Assembly: GCA_965228975.1 (NCBI GenBank)
Contig: OZ245851.1
Span: 4,216,001-4,280,000 of the forward strand
DNA: 64,000 bases
Reading direction: 5' to 3'
Origin: JAJFJD01 sp965228975
Lineage (GTDB): Bacteria; Pseudomonadota; Alphaproteobacteria; UBA8366
The translations under genes and the position numbers were made by a program. Shown one piece after another: positions 14,614 through 23,855 of the stretch. Positions within the stretch are counted from its first letter, which is position 1; every line of letters begins with the position of its first letter. A model generated the notes under the pieces. It was not told where the DNA came from and searched no databases. It was given only the letters and a program-made list of their open reading frames with translations.

Positions 14614-16290
14614 ATGACAGCTTCATCCATGACTGACCTCGATCCGGTAGCGCTGGAGATAATCTGGAGCCGGCTCATTGCGGTCGCGGAGGAGCAATCC
14701 GTGACGGTTCGCCGCACGGCATTTTCCAACATCGTCCGCGAATCCTACGACTACAGCTGCGTCGTATTGAGCCGAACCGGCGACCTTCTGGCCCAGCCGT
14801 TCCAGAGCATGCCAGCCTTCAATCGTTGTGCTTCCGTGGTCATGAAGAAGTTCCTGGAGAAATGGCCTGACTGGCATCCTGGCGACGTTGCGATCACCAA
14901 CGACCCGTGGCTCGCAGCGGGACATCTGCACGACATCGCGCTTGCTGTGCCGGTCTTCCACAAGGGTAAGCTCGTTGCGTTTTCCGCAAACATTGCGCAC
15001 CAGGCGGATATTGGCGGGCGTGGATATTCCGCCGACGCAAACAGCATCTTCGAGGAAGGGCTGGCCCTACCTCCACTTAAACTGTACCGCGCCGGAGAAC
15101 CTGTACAGGAGGTGCTCGACATAATCTCCGAAAATGTCCGGGTCCCGGATCAGGTTCTCGGCGACATCCATGTGCAGATCGCCGCGGCGCGGCTGGGCGC
15201 AGATCGGATCGCCGAATTGATGGCCGAACACGATCTGGACGATCTCGACGGAATTGCGGCGACGATATGTGGACGGTCGGAAGCAGCGATGCGCACGGCA
15301 ATCGGACGCGTTCCGGACGGCGTCTACGAAAACGAAGGTATGCTGGACGGCTTCGACAGCCCGCTGACGATTCGAGTCAGGTTGACCATACGCGGTGACA
15401 AGATCGACTACGACTTTGCCGGGACGTCGTCCCAAGTACCGAAGGGTATCAACTGTTGTTTCAATTATACCTTTGGCTACGTCAGTTTTGCGACTAAGGC
15501 CGCGCTGGAGCCGAGGGTTCCGAACAACGAAGGTTGCTTCCGCCCATTGCGCATGACTGTCCCGGAATCATCATTGCTCAATTCGAAACGTCCGGCGCCA
15601 GGAAACTCGCGTGGGCGTGTTGGTCATATGATTGTCCCAGTAGTCTTTGGCGCGCTGGCGAATGCAATGCCTGATGCCATTCCGGCGGAGGCAGGCGCGC
15701 CGGCACCGCGGGCAAATTTCTTCGGCAGCCTGAACGACGACCGTGAGTTTCAATGCCTGTTAATTACAAGCGGCGGGCTCGGCGCGCAGGCGCATCGCGA
15801 CGGCCTGGCGTGCAAGGCGTTCCCGACGAACACGACAATGGCGTCGCTCGAGATCATGGAGCTTTCGGCACCGCTCCGTTTCCACAAACGGGAGCTGATT
15901 GCGAATTCGGGCGGCCCTGGCAAATACCGAGGCGGGTTGGGGCAGGAGATTGTCGTTGAGGCTGTTGGGTCGAGACCGGTTTACGTATCCACGAGCGTCG
16001 AGAAGATGAACAATCCGCCGCTTGGCTATCAGGGTGGAGCCAACGGCGCGCCAGCAGGCTTGTGGAAGAACATCAATGAATATCTCCCGCCCAAAGCGCG
16101 CAGTATGCTCCAGCCTGGCGACACGGTGACCATCCGGACGCCGGGCGGAGGTGGATTCGGGCCGGCGGCAAAACGAGCGCCGGCCGATATCCGGAGCGAT
16201 GCGGCGGCAGGCTATATCTCCACGGCGATAGAGGTGAACGGAGGCGGGTCCCCATCGCAGAATGGCCCAAAAGGGCAGAAACCGTCATGA
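14614..16290 (+). CDS. hyuB: Hydantoinase B/oxoprolinase-family subunit
   Basis: A 558-residue protein of the HyuB family, the partner of HyuA in ATP-dependent N-methylhydantoinases, 5-oxoprolinases and acetone carboxylase-like enzymes. It starts with DPVALEIIWSRLIAVAEEQ, contains the diagnostic GDVAITNDPWLAAGHLHDI block (about residues 90-110) and ends in a glycine-rich GGGGFG tail. The ATG at 14614 is preceded by AGGCGGCGG; MTDLDPV five codons later is another possible start. Length and order (HyuB before HyuA) are normal for this family. The cyclic amide substrate is not determined by sequence. Confidence 0.9.
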   Translation: MTASSMTDLDPVALEIIWSRLIAVAEEQSVTVRRTAFSNIVRESYDYSCVVLSRTGDLLAQPFQSMPAFNRCASVVMKKFLEKWPDWHPGDVAITNDPWLAAGHLHDIALAVPVFHKGKLVAFSANIAHQADIGGRGYSADANSIFEEGLALPPLKLYRAGEPVQEVLDIISENVRVPDQVLGDIHVQIAAARLGADRIAELMAEHDLDDLDGIAATICGRSEAAMRTAIGRVPDGVYENEGMLDGFDSPLTIRVRLTIRGDKIDYDFAGTSSQVPKGINCCFNYTFGYVSFATKAALEPRVPNNEGCFRPLRMTVPESSLLNSKRPAPGNSRGRVGHMIVPVVFGALANAMPDAIPAEAGAPAPRANFFGSLNDDREFQCLLITSGGLGAQAHRDGLACKAFPTNTTMASLEIMELSAPLRFHKRELIANSGGPGKYRGGLGQEIVVEAVGSRPVYVSTSVEKMNNPPLGYQGGANGAPAGLWKNINEYLPPKARSMLQPGDTVTIRTPGGGGFGPAAKRAPADIRSDAAAGYISTAIEVNGGGSPSQNGPKGQKPS

Positions 16291-16336
16291 CGGCAAACCT
16301 TCCTGACACCCGGCGCAGTAGTGCCGAAGGTCGAAC

Positions 16337-18406
16337 ATGACCTATAGGTTGGGTATCGACATAGGCGGGACGTTTACCGATTTCGTGCTGATTGATACGG
16401 AAACCGGAGATGTGCGCCGGGGTAAGTGCCTGACGACGCCGGACGATCCCGTCCGCGGGATTCTGATTGGCCTGGAGCGAATGAAACAAGATTATTCGCT
16501 CCAGGAGGGCAGCATCGTCGGTGCGACACATGCCACGACGCTAGTCGCAAATACGATAATCGAGCGCAACGGCGTTGCCACAGGCTTGATCGCAACCAAA
16601 GGGTTTCGCGACATTCTCGAAATCGGCCTCGATACCCGTTACGACATCTACGACCTCGACATTAGCTTCCCGGACCCTCTAATTCTTCGCCAATATCGCC
16701 TCGAACTCGACGAACGTACCGGCGCGGATGGTGATTCGTTGAAAGAGCCAATCGAGGCCGAAGTTATTGCCCGGGCACAAGAATTGATGGACGTCGGCAT
16801 CAGCTCTGTTGCGGTTTGTTTACTCCATGCCTATCGGAATCCGGCCCATGAGCGAGCGGTTCGGGATGTACTGCGGCGGAAATTTCCCGATCTGGACGTC
16901 TCAATTTCTTCGGATGTCGCCCCTGAAATCCGCGAGTTCGAAAGATTCTCGACCACAGCCGCGAATGCGTATGTCCGTCCCGTCATGAAGTCATACCTCG
17001 GTCGATTGAGCGCGGCCCTGGGTCAGGCGGGTGTGTCTGGCGTTCTCTTCGTCATGCTCTCCAACGGTGGCGTCACACATGCCGATACTGCCGCGGCGGT
17101 GCCCATCCGGTTGATCGAGTCCGGCCCAGCGGCCGGTGTTCTAGGTGCTATTCGTTTGTGCGGGGATGACCGCGCCGACCTGCTTGCCTTCGACATGGGT
17201 GGCACGACGGCCAAGGTCTGTCTGGTTACCGGCGGGGCTGCTGCCCATACGAGCGTAATCGAAGTAGCGCGGGTCCAACGGCAATTTCGGGGGTCCGGAC
17301 TGCCGCTGATGGTTCCTTCCATAGAGATGATCGAGATTGGGGCGGGCGGCGGTTCGATCGCTCATGTGGATGCGACCGGACTTCTCAAGGTTGGTCCTCG
17401 GTCCGCAGGGGCAAATCCCGGTCCGGCCTGCTACGGACTTGGCAGCGAATTGCCCACGGTGACCGACGCGAATCTAATACTCGGATATCTCAGCCCCGAT
17501 TTCTTTCTTGGAGGCGACATGGCGCTCAACCGTGCAAAGGCCGAGGCGGCAGTTGGACAAATTGCAGAACAAATCGGCGGGTCATTGCAGGATGCGGCCG
17601 CAGGCATCGTCGATGTTGCGAACAACAATATGGCCACTGCCATTCGCATTCATGCCGCCGAGCGAGGACAGGATTACCGGCGTTACGTGCTTTGTGCTTT
17701 TGGTGGCGCCGGCCCGGTTCATGCTTATGAACTCGCGCGCCTCTTGAAGCTGCCGCGGATGATCTGTCCGCTCGGCGCCGGAACGAATTCGGCACTGGGA
17801 CTTCTAGCGGCGCCGGTGGCGGTCGATCTGTCACGATCATACGTCGCGCCGCTGGAGGATGTGGACTGGCGGTTTCTGTCGAACCTCTATCGCGAGATGG
17901 AGGAAGAAGCGACCGCAATCCTTGCGGAGGCAGGCATTGCAAAACCGTTATTCATGCGCACGGCGGAATTGCGGTTCCAAGGACAAGGATTCGAGGTTCC
18001 CGCGACCGTTCCTGGCGGCGATCTGGCGGCGAGCGCGCTTGTAGAGATCAAGGCAAATTTCGCGACGAGCTATGAAATGTTGTACCGCAGCCTACCGGGA
18101 GACCTTCCACTCGAAGCACTGACCTGGCGGCTGCGCGCATCTGGTCCGATGCCGGAACTCAGACTTAGCATGCGAAAAACCAACGGTGCCGTGGCGGCGC
18201 TGAAGGGAACGCGTAACGTTTACTTCCCGGAAGCGGGCCGCTATCTGTCTACACAGGTCTTCGACCGGTACACTCTTCAGCAAGGCGACATCGTTACGGG
18301 ACCCGCAATTGTCGAAGAGCGAGAGTCGACGGTCGTCATCGGACCGACCGGCAGTGGATCTATTGACGACCGGCGGAATTTAGCCATCGAAATCCGAAAT
18401 CTCTAG
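16337..18406 (+). CDS. hyuA: Hydantoinase A/oxoprolinase-family subunit (ATP-binding)
   Basis: A 689-residue HyuA-type subunit of the acetate/sugar-kinase-like ATPase fold. The N-terminal phosphate-binding motif GIDIGGTFTDFVLID is at residues 6-20, and the second motif AFDMGGTTAKVCLV lies near residue 283. The ESGPAAGVLGA and GAGGGSIA signatures follow in the usual order. It is expected to phosphorylate the ring carbonyl while HyuB completes ring opening or carboxylation. It starts 46 bp after hyuB. The IS6 remnant begins 13 bp after its stop codon, so the gene is intact but the operon may have been cut short there. Confidence 0.9.
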   Translation: MTYRLGIDIGGTFTDFVLIDTETGDVRRGKCLTTPDDPVRGILIGLERMKQDYSLQEGSIVGATHATTLVANTIIERNGVATGLIATKGFRDILEIGLDTRYDIYDLDISFPDPLILRQYRLELDERTGADGDSLKEPIEAEVIARAQELMDVGISSVAVCLLHAYRNPAHERAVRDVLRRKFPDLDVSISSDVAPEIREFERFSTTAANAYVRPVMKSYLGRLSAALGQAGVSGVLFVMLSNGGVTHADTAAAVPIRLIESGPAAGVLGAIRLCGDDRADLLAFDMGGTTAKVCLVTGGAAAHTSVIEVARVQRQFRGSGLPLMVPSIEMIEIGAGGGSIAHVDATGLLKVGPRSAGANPGPACYGLGSELPTVTDANLILGYLSPDFFLGGDMALNRAKAEAAVGQIAEQIGGSLQDAAAGIVDVANNNMATAIRIHAAERGQDYRRYVLCAFGGAGPVHAYELARLLKLPRMICPLGAGTNSALGLLAAPVAVDLSRSYVAPLEDVDWRFLSNLYREMEEEATAILAEAGIAKPLFMRTAELRFQGQGFEVPATVPGGDLAASALVEIKANFATSYEMLYRSLPGDLPLEALTWRLRASGPMPELRLSMRKTNGAVAALKGTRNVYFPEAGRYLSTQVFDRYTLQQGDIVTGPAIVEERESTVVIGPTGSGSIDDRRNLAIEIRNL

Positions 18407-18419
18407 GCATCTCGCCACT

Positions 18420-19230
18420 GGGCAGTGTCAGATTAAATCGGCTTGAGGCTGGTGTGGTCGCCCCGTAGCGTCGACGGATGAGAAACCCGTTCCGCTATTT
18501 CAACCGTTCGCCGGAGGTGATCCGCCTTACGTTACGGTGATGATGTACATCCGCTATCCGCTGTCGCAGCGTCAGGTCGAGGACCTTCTGTTCGAGCGCG
18601 GCATCGATATCTGCCAGGAGACGGTGCGGTTTAGGTAGAATCGGTTGGGTCCGGTGTTCACCGCAGAGATTAGAAAACGACGTATTCATCATCGTTCGTA
18701 TTCCCGATGGCGCGGGCACCTGGACGAGGTGTTCGTGAAGATCAATGGCGAGACGCATTATCTCTGGCGCGCTGTCGATCACGAAGGCGAGGTGCTTGAG
18801 GTCTTTGCTACGAAACGCCTGGATCGCAAGGCAGCCTTCAAGTTTTTGAAGCGTGCGATGAAACGATACAGCCGGCCAGGGGGCATTGTGACGGACCGGC
18901 TCCGATCTTACGGCGCCGCAATGAAAGTTATAGGGATTTTGGAGCGTCAGGAGTGCGGTCGCTGGCTCAACAACCGGGCCGAAAACTCACACCAGCCGTT
19001 TCGCCGAAGAGAGGGTGCAATGGCCAAATTCAGGGACGTGAAGACCTTGCAGAAATTCGCTTCCGTTCACGCCTCGATCAACAACCATTTCAACCTAGAC
19101 CGCCACCTCAATCGCCGTGACATCTTCAAGGAGAATCGCGTCGCCGCGCTGGCCGAATGGCGTCAGTTGGCCGCCTGAAAGCCGAGTTGCCTTGCGCTTT
19201 GGAGACTGGTTCGCTTTAGACTGACAGCAC
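18420..19230 (+). mobile_element. IS6-family insertion sequence, degenerate
   Basis: About 811 bp, a typical IS6 length. The left end GGCAGTGTCAGATTAAATCG and the right end (reverse complement GTGCTGTCAGTCTAAAGCG) are related terminal repeats. An obvious 8-bp target duplication is not visible. Fragments of a close relative lie at 22682-22790 and 23560-23640. Confidence 0.75.
18479..19178 (+). pseudogene. IS6-family DDE transposase, inactivated
   Basis: The reading starts MRNPFRYFNRSPEVIRL, the usual IS6-type N-terminus, then hits a frameshift and stop near 18538. A second lesion near 18636 turns the expected Trp pair of VRFWWNR into Arg-stop. From 18645 the frame is open to 19178 and carries HLDEVFVKINGE (first catalytic Asp), HYLWRAVDHEGEVLEV, TDRLRSYGAAM (second Asp) and NRAENSHQPFRRRE (catalytic Glu). 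The catalytic core is therefore whole, but there is no path from the start codon to it, so it should be non-functional. Confidence 0.85.
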
Positions 19231-19254
19231 CTTTTTAAGTGGTTTTCCCGCGCA

Positions 19255-20088
19255 TTAACCGGGGTCTTGTCCTTTTTGTTTCCTGTACGATTCGAGCGCC
19301 TGCTGGACCATAGGCCGGCGGCGTCCTTCCGGTAGATCAAGCGCATAGTCAGGATCTTTCTCGCCCTGACTGCGCAGCAAGAACAATGCATGCGCCGCAC
19401 TTATGTGCTGATGAAATCCCTGGGCGTCCTGGCACGCATTGATCATTGCCTTTGTCATGCGCATTTCGAAGGCATCGTTCTGCGCAACGTTGCGCGCGTA
19501 CTGCATCACCTCGGCCTCCAATGCCTCGCGCGGAACCACACGATTGACCAACCCGTATTCCATTGCCTCGGCAGCGTCGATAAAGCGGCCTTCGAAAAGT
19601 ATCTCTTTCACCTTGCGGGGATGGATATCCCAGGGCGGCGTGAAATACTGAAAGCCGCCGGCTAGGAACATGGCGTCTTCCGCGGCAAAAATTAGATCCA
19701 TCGCCGACGCGACCATCCAACCGCCGAAGATACAGTATCCCTGAACCGCCACGATGGTGGGTTTTTGCACGTCCCGCCAGCGCAGCGTCTTGTCGACGAA
19801 TTGCTCGCGCGTGTGATTGAAACGCCCCCGGACGCCTTCCTGGATGAGATAGTCGGTTTCCCGGTATTCATTTTCTTCTGCCGTGCCAAGGTCATGCCCG
19901 GTACAGAAATGCTTGCCGGCGCCGAACAGCGTTATGACCCGAACATCAACGTCGAAACTCGCAACCTTGAAGGCATCGTCCAGCTCTTCCAGCATGATCG
20001 TGCTCTGGGCGTTGCCGACTTTCGGCCGGTTGAGCGTGATCTTGGCGATGTGACCGTCCACCTCATAGAGGATATGCCGAAAACTCAT
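19255..20088 (-). CDS. Enoyl-CoA hydratase/isomerase family protein
   Basis: A 277-residue crotonase-fold protein. It begins with VDGHIAKITLNRPKVGNAQS, and has the oxyanion-hole region FGAGKHFCTGHDL (about residues 53-65) and VAVQGYCIFGGWMVASAMDL (about 113-132). It probably hydrates or otherwise transforms an acyl-CoA; the family is too diverse to name the substrate. It lies 30 bp downstream of the CoA-transferase gene on the same strand, so the two are co-transcribed and likely act in sequence: CoA activation, then hydration. The IS6 remnant borders its 3' side. Confidence 0.9.
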   Translation of the reverse strand: MSFRHILYEVDGHIAKITLNRPKVGNAQSTIMLEELDDAFKVASFDVDVRVITLFGAGKHFCTGHDLGTAEENEYRETDYLIQEGVRGRFNHTREQFVDKTLRWRDVQKPTIVAVQGYCIFGGWMVASAMDLIFAAEDAMFLAGGFQYFTPPWDIHPRKVKEILFEGRFIDAAEAMEYGLVNRVVPREALEAEVMQYARNVAQNDAFEMRMTKAMINACQDAQGFHQHISAAHALFLLRSQGEKDPDYALDLPEGRRRPMVQQALESYRKQKGQDPG

Positions 20089-20118
20089 TTTTGTTTGGCC
20101 TTTCGTTTGGCAAGAATT

Positions 20119-22512
20119 TCATGTCGCTGGCGTTACGCCGGTGATCCCGGACACCTTATGGCGCAAATAATCTTCGCGGCTCATTCCCAAGAGACGCTTG
20201 AAAACTTCTTCGGAGTGTACGCCCTTCAACGGTGCTGCTGCGCGAACACGCCCCGGGGTGGCCGAGAACCGGCACGGCAACGCCGCCTGTTGCCAGGTTC
20301 CCACCTCAGGATGTCGGGTTTCCTGAATGGCGCCCCGGTGCCTGAAGACGGGATCATTCGCGACCTCCAAACTATCCAGCACGGGCGCGGCGGCGACACC
20401 CGACGCGGTCAATTTTGCGGCAATCCAGTCCCGGTCCAGCCCTTTGGTTACGGTTGCGATAGCCGCATCGATAGTGTCTTCGTTTTTCTTCCGCGCGCGC
20501 CGGTCCGGGAAACGCAATTTCAAGTCCGTCAATCCAAGGGTATCGCAGAGGGTTTCCCATTGGCGATCGGACTGCGCGGCGATCGCAATCCAGGACTCCT
20601 GGCCCTTTGCCGGGTAAATGCCATGGGGCGCGAAATGGGCATGCCGGTTTCCCATCGGCTCCGGAACCTTTCCGGCCATCGCATATTCCAGCCACCGATC
20701 GCCGAGAAATGACAGATTCGCTTCCTGCATGGAGATGTCTATACGCTGCCCCTCGCCGGTTCGCTCACGGTGAAAGAGCGCCAAAATGAGCGCAGCGAAT
20801 CCATACAGTCCCGCAACGGCATCCGGATACATCTGACCAGAATTCAGCGGCTCCTCGCCCTCATATCCCAGCACCCCCGACATGCCGGAGGTCGGCTCCA
20901 CCGTTCCGCCGATTGCCGGCAGCGGCGACCAGGGTCCGGAGTGACCGTAACCCGATATCGAGCAGTAGATCATGTCAGGCTTAACCGATCTAAGTTTCTC
21001 GTAATCCAATCCGAGCTTGCCCATGACACGCGGCGAGAAATTCTCGGCAACGAAATCCGACTGTTTGACGAGGTCCAGGAACACGGGACGCCCCTCATCC
21101 TGATCGAGTTCGAGCGTCACTGATTCTTTGTTCAGGTTAACGGAGTTGAACCGCCCATCGCAGTTCCAGGAATTTTTCGCCGACGGCCGGCCTGCAACGC
21201 CGGCCGCAAGCGGCAATACGAAACCGCCGCCCCGCCAAGAATCAAATCGCGAGCGTGACTCGACCTGGATCACTTCCGCCCCCAACAGGGCCATCAGTTC
21301 GGTCGCAAAAGTGCCCGACCACGCTTGGGTCAAGACCACGCCGCGGTAACCGGTAAGCGGTCCGTCCTGCGCATCTAGGGCCGACGGCGCGACTACCTTC
21401 GGCTCAGGCTTGGACCATTCGGCTGTTACCGCGGACGCATCAGAGCCCGGTTCGGGCACGCCCCGGCGCAGGGAGAATGGCGATGCCGAGGCCTTGAAGG
21501 GTGATCCGGCAAATCGAACGCCGCCCCGCTGTTGGAAAAATGATCTGGCGAATAGATGGTCGTTGTCGGCAAGTTCGGCCATCGTGAACACCGGGCCGGC
21601 GACGACGGGAATCTGGGATAGGGCGTCGAACAGATTCGCCTTGTCCCAGTTGGACATCGCCGCCTCCAAACGGTCCAGCCAGAGGTCTTTATGCGCGTTG
21701 CGGTCGGCGGTTCCCTGTAGGCGTTTGTCATGGGCCAGGTCCTCAAGGCCCAGCAACGTCGCGGCGCCCTGCCAGAAATGAGGACGCGTGATCGTCAGCG
21801 CGAAATATCCATCCTTCACCGGGACCGGGCCAGATATTACATCCCGGTCGGACTTTCGAACCGCCGGCGCCGCATTGTAGAGGCTTCGCAGAATTCCCGG
21901 GGCATAGGTGACGACCGAGACGTCGTCCAGGGCCACGTCGATCTTCTGTCCCCGTCCGCCACGGCAGCGACACAGAAGTGCAGACATTGCTGCGGCGAAC
22001 GCAACGGTACCGGCCTGATAGGAGGCCTGGTAGCCGCTTTGACGTAAGGGAGGCCGGTCGGCGAGCCCTGTCCCCGACGCCCAGCCCGAGACGGCTGACG
22101 CCGTCAGGTCGTTGCCGGGCAAGTGGGCCCGATCGCCCGTCAGACCGTGCGGCGTGACGACCACATGCACGGCCTGCGCATTGGCGCCGACCAGTTCATC
22201 GAACAGGCGGCGTTCATCCGTTCCGACCAACGCGTCGTCGATTACAACATCCGCCGAAGCGATCAAATCGAATATGACTTCCGACGATACCGACCGTTTG
22301 TTGGCCAAAACAGCCGTCGCAGGAATCGAAACGCCATTGGCGTCGAATGGACCGACGTCCCGCAATGGGTGTGGATCGCAGAACGCAACGTCGGCACCAT
22401 AGTCCGCCAACAACCGGCCGGCCCACGCAGCGGCGAAGTCGGTCGACAGATCCAAAATCTTAAGGCAATCCAGTGTGCCCGCTATCGGAGGCCTCCCGGG
22501 CGCGTGGATCAA
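20119..22512 (-). CDS. Two-domain class III (CaiB/BaiF) CoA-transferase
   Basis: A 797-residue protein made of two consecutive CaiB/BaiF domains (about residues 12-370 and 390-790); most family members have one domain and dimerise as interlocked rings. The C-terminal half has the classic YCSISGYGHSGPWSPLPAIG segment and MYPDAVAGLYG, whose Asp is the expected acyl-anhydride-forming residue. The aligned place in the N-terminal half reads GYQASYQAGTV, without that Asp, so that half is probably structural. It would move CoA onto a carboxylic acid feeding the enoyl-CoA hydratase encoded 30 bp downstream. Substrate unknown. Confidence 0.88.
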   Translation of the reverse strand: MIHAPGRPPIAGTLDCLKILDLSTDFAAAWAGRLLADYGADVAFCDPHPLRDVGPFDANGVSIPATAVLANKRSVSSEVIFDLIASADVVIDDALVGTDERRLFDELVGANAQAVHVVVTPHGLTGDRAHLPGNDLTASAVSGWASGTGLADRPPLRQSGYQASYQAGTVAFAAAMSALLCRCRGGRGQKIDVALDDVSVVTYAPGILRSLYNAAPAVRKSDRDVISGPVPVKDGYFALTITRPHFWQGAATLLGLEDLAHDKRLQGTADRNAHKDLWLDRLEAAMSNWDKANLFDALSQIPVVAGPVFTMAELADNDHLFARSFFQQRGGVRFAGSPFKASASPFSLRRGVPEPGSDASAVTAEWSKPEPKVVAPSALDAQDGPLTGYRGVVLTQAWSGTFATELMALLGAEVIQVESRSRFDSWRGGGFVLPLAAGVAGRPSAKNSWNCDGRFNSVNLNKESVTLELDQDEGRPVFLDLVKQSDFVAENFSPRVMGKLGLDYEKLRSVKPDMIYCSISGYGHSGPWSPLPAIGGTVEPTSGMSGVLGYEGEEPLNSGQMYPDAVAGLYGFAALILALFHRERTGEGQRIDISMQEANLSFLGDRWLEYAMAGKVPEPMGNRHAHFAPHGIYPAKGQESWIAIAAQSDRQWETLCDTLGLTDLKLRFPDRRARKKNEDTIDAAIATVTKGLDRDWIAAKLTASGVAAAPVLDSLEVANDPVFRHRGAIQETRHPEVGTWQQAALPCRFSATPGRVRAAAPLKGVHSEEVFKRLLGMSREDYLRHKVSGITGVTPAT

Positions 22513-22595
22513 ACCCGCGCCAATATTTTTCTGATTAGTTTAGCTGGTTATCCAAGATTAACTGCGCCTTCGCAAATTTCACGGCTTGCGCAGGC

Positions 22596-22626
22596 AACAA
22601 AAACCCGCCGCTTTGGGCGACGGGTT
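22596..22626 (-). terminator. Intrinsic terminator, minus strand
   Basis: On the minus strand AACCCG-TCGCC-CAAA-GGCGGGTT forms a stem with one bulge, followed by TTTTTGTTG. It separates the CoA-transferase transcript from the minus-strand genes upstream (22908 and beyond). The rest of 22513-22681 shows nothing else. Confidence 0.6.
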
Positions 22627-22681
22627 CGATACGCTAGCCGAGAAGTAAAGTTGGTTGCGGGGGCAGGATTTGGGCAAGAAA

Positions 22682-22790
22682 GGGCATTGTCGGACCAAAT
22701 TGGCTTGAGCAGTGTAAGGCCGTTCCGAAGCCTTGTTGGATGAGAAATCCGTTTCGTTGTTTCAACTCCTCGCCGGAAGTCATTCGCCTT
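22682..22790 (+). mobile_element. IS6-family 5' fragment
   Basis: Starts GGGCATTGTCGGACC and runs through an ATG with MRNPFRCFNSSPEVIRL, then diverges. It matches about the first 110 bp of the element at 18420, including the left terminal repeat and the transposase start. The rest of the element is absent. Confidence 0.7.
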
Positions 22791-22907
22791 GAGGATTTCC
22801 GCTAATGGCCACTATCAGAAATCAGCGAATACGTTTGATCAGACATCGGCCTGACAGGAACATCTTCATTCTGAGAGAATCCCTTTATATGGCCAGCCTG
22901 ACGCTTG

Positions 22908-23339
22908 TTAATCGTCGTTCTGAGGCTGGTTTTCGACGAGATCGTATGCGCGACGTAGGTCCGGGCGGAAGGCTCGTCGCCATGCTTCCATGCCGAGCAA
23001 AAGCGACGTGGTTCCACCGAGCAGGAAGCCCATTTCAGAAACTTCGAATAGTTCCTCCTTCGTCGCGCCGGCCTTCACCGCTGCAAGCATGTGCGCCTTG
23101 ATATGGTCTGGATCGGTCTGGCGGGCGACATGGACCGCTACGTGCACAATCTCCTTGGTCTTCATATCGAGATGACGATCCTTCAGATTGGTGAACTCCA
23201 GCCATCGCTGGTAGTGCTCCATGTATTCCGGGTCAGCCGCGTTCATGATCTCGTGGACGCCGAGATGAAAGCCACGTGTCTCGTGGGCACGCTGTAGCAG
23301 GTCCTTATTCTTGTCATTGGGCATCTTGGGATCTTTCAT
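22908..23339 (-). CDS. Carboxymuconolactone decarboxylase-like (AhpD-fold) protein
   Basis: A 143-residue all-helical protein of the CMD/AhpD family. The diagnostic stretch is VHVARQTDPDHIKAHMLAAV followed by KAGATKEELFEVSEM (about residues 70-110). The CxxC pair of peroxidase-type members is absent, so a lactone decarboxylase-like or structural role is more likely than AhpD-type reductase activity. It is transcribed alone between IS6 fragments and downstream of the SDR gene. The connection to the catabolic genes around it is by position only. Confidence 0.85.
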   Translation of the reverse strand: MKDPKMPNDKNKDLLQRAHETRGFHLGVHEIMNAADPEYMEHYQRWLEFTNLKDRHLDMKTKEIVHVAVHVARQTDPDHIKAHMLAAVKAGATKEELFEVSEMGFLLGGTTSLLLGMEAWRRAFRPDLRRAYDLVENQPQNDD

Positions 23340-23855
23340 TTGGAAAGGTTTGTCGAATTAGCGCCATCGTTGCCTACAGATGCTGCCGCCGGCAAGCCAG
23401 ATACCTGTCAAGAGAACGCCGTCAGCGCCGGTGGAACATTGTTTGTCAATGGAAGGACGACCGCACGTAACCCCTGAGGGAAAAGTGACTAGATTTGATC
23501 TGCACCGGTCTGCCGTGAAGGTATTGCCATTTGGATATCGCCGGTTAAGAGAAGATTTGGCTCATCGCGACAGCCACTCGACCACCTCGTCTTCGTGATC
23601 GACAGCGCGCCATAGGTAATGCGTCTCGCCGTTGATGCGAACGAATATCCCCAACCACTTTATCGGCCGGGTCTTTCCCACTCACTGATTCATGTCTCAT
23701 CCTCTCTGCGTACGATCGCTACGATGAGCCAGAAATCCTCCCCTATGAAAACCCCTCAAACTGTCCCAAGGGCGCTGATGTCTAACACATTTCCGCCTGG
23801 GATCCTCCGCCCGCGTCGTAGTGTCGGGGAAACAACGCGACGCAAGTCGAACCTA
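23340..23855. other. Gene-free stretch rich in remnants
   Basis: No intact gene. It holds an IS6 internal fragment (23560-23640). It also holds a segment GATGAGCCAGAAATCCTCCC (about 23723) that recurs in altered form near 25263 (GATGGGTCAGAAACCCGCTC); both run on into ATGAAAAC and a run of CTCAA. This is a small repeat of unknown origin near the 3' ends of two minus-strand genes. Confidence 0.45.
23560..23640 (-). mobile_element. IS6-family internal transposase fragment
   Basis: The minus-strand translation reads FVRINGETHYLWRAVDHE then DEVVEWLSR and a stop. The first part is the region around the first catalytic residue of the IS6 transposase at 18720-18800. Neither end of the element is present. 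Confidence 0.7.

Noticed and set aside
18645..19178. A functional IS6 transposase starting at 18645
   Set aside because: The open part keeps the catalytic residues, but the N-terminal helix-turn-helix is cut off by a frameshift and a stop; no ribosome site precedes 18645.
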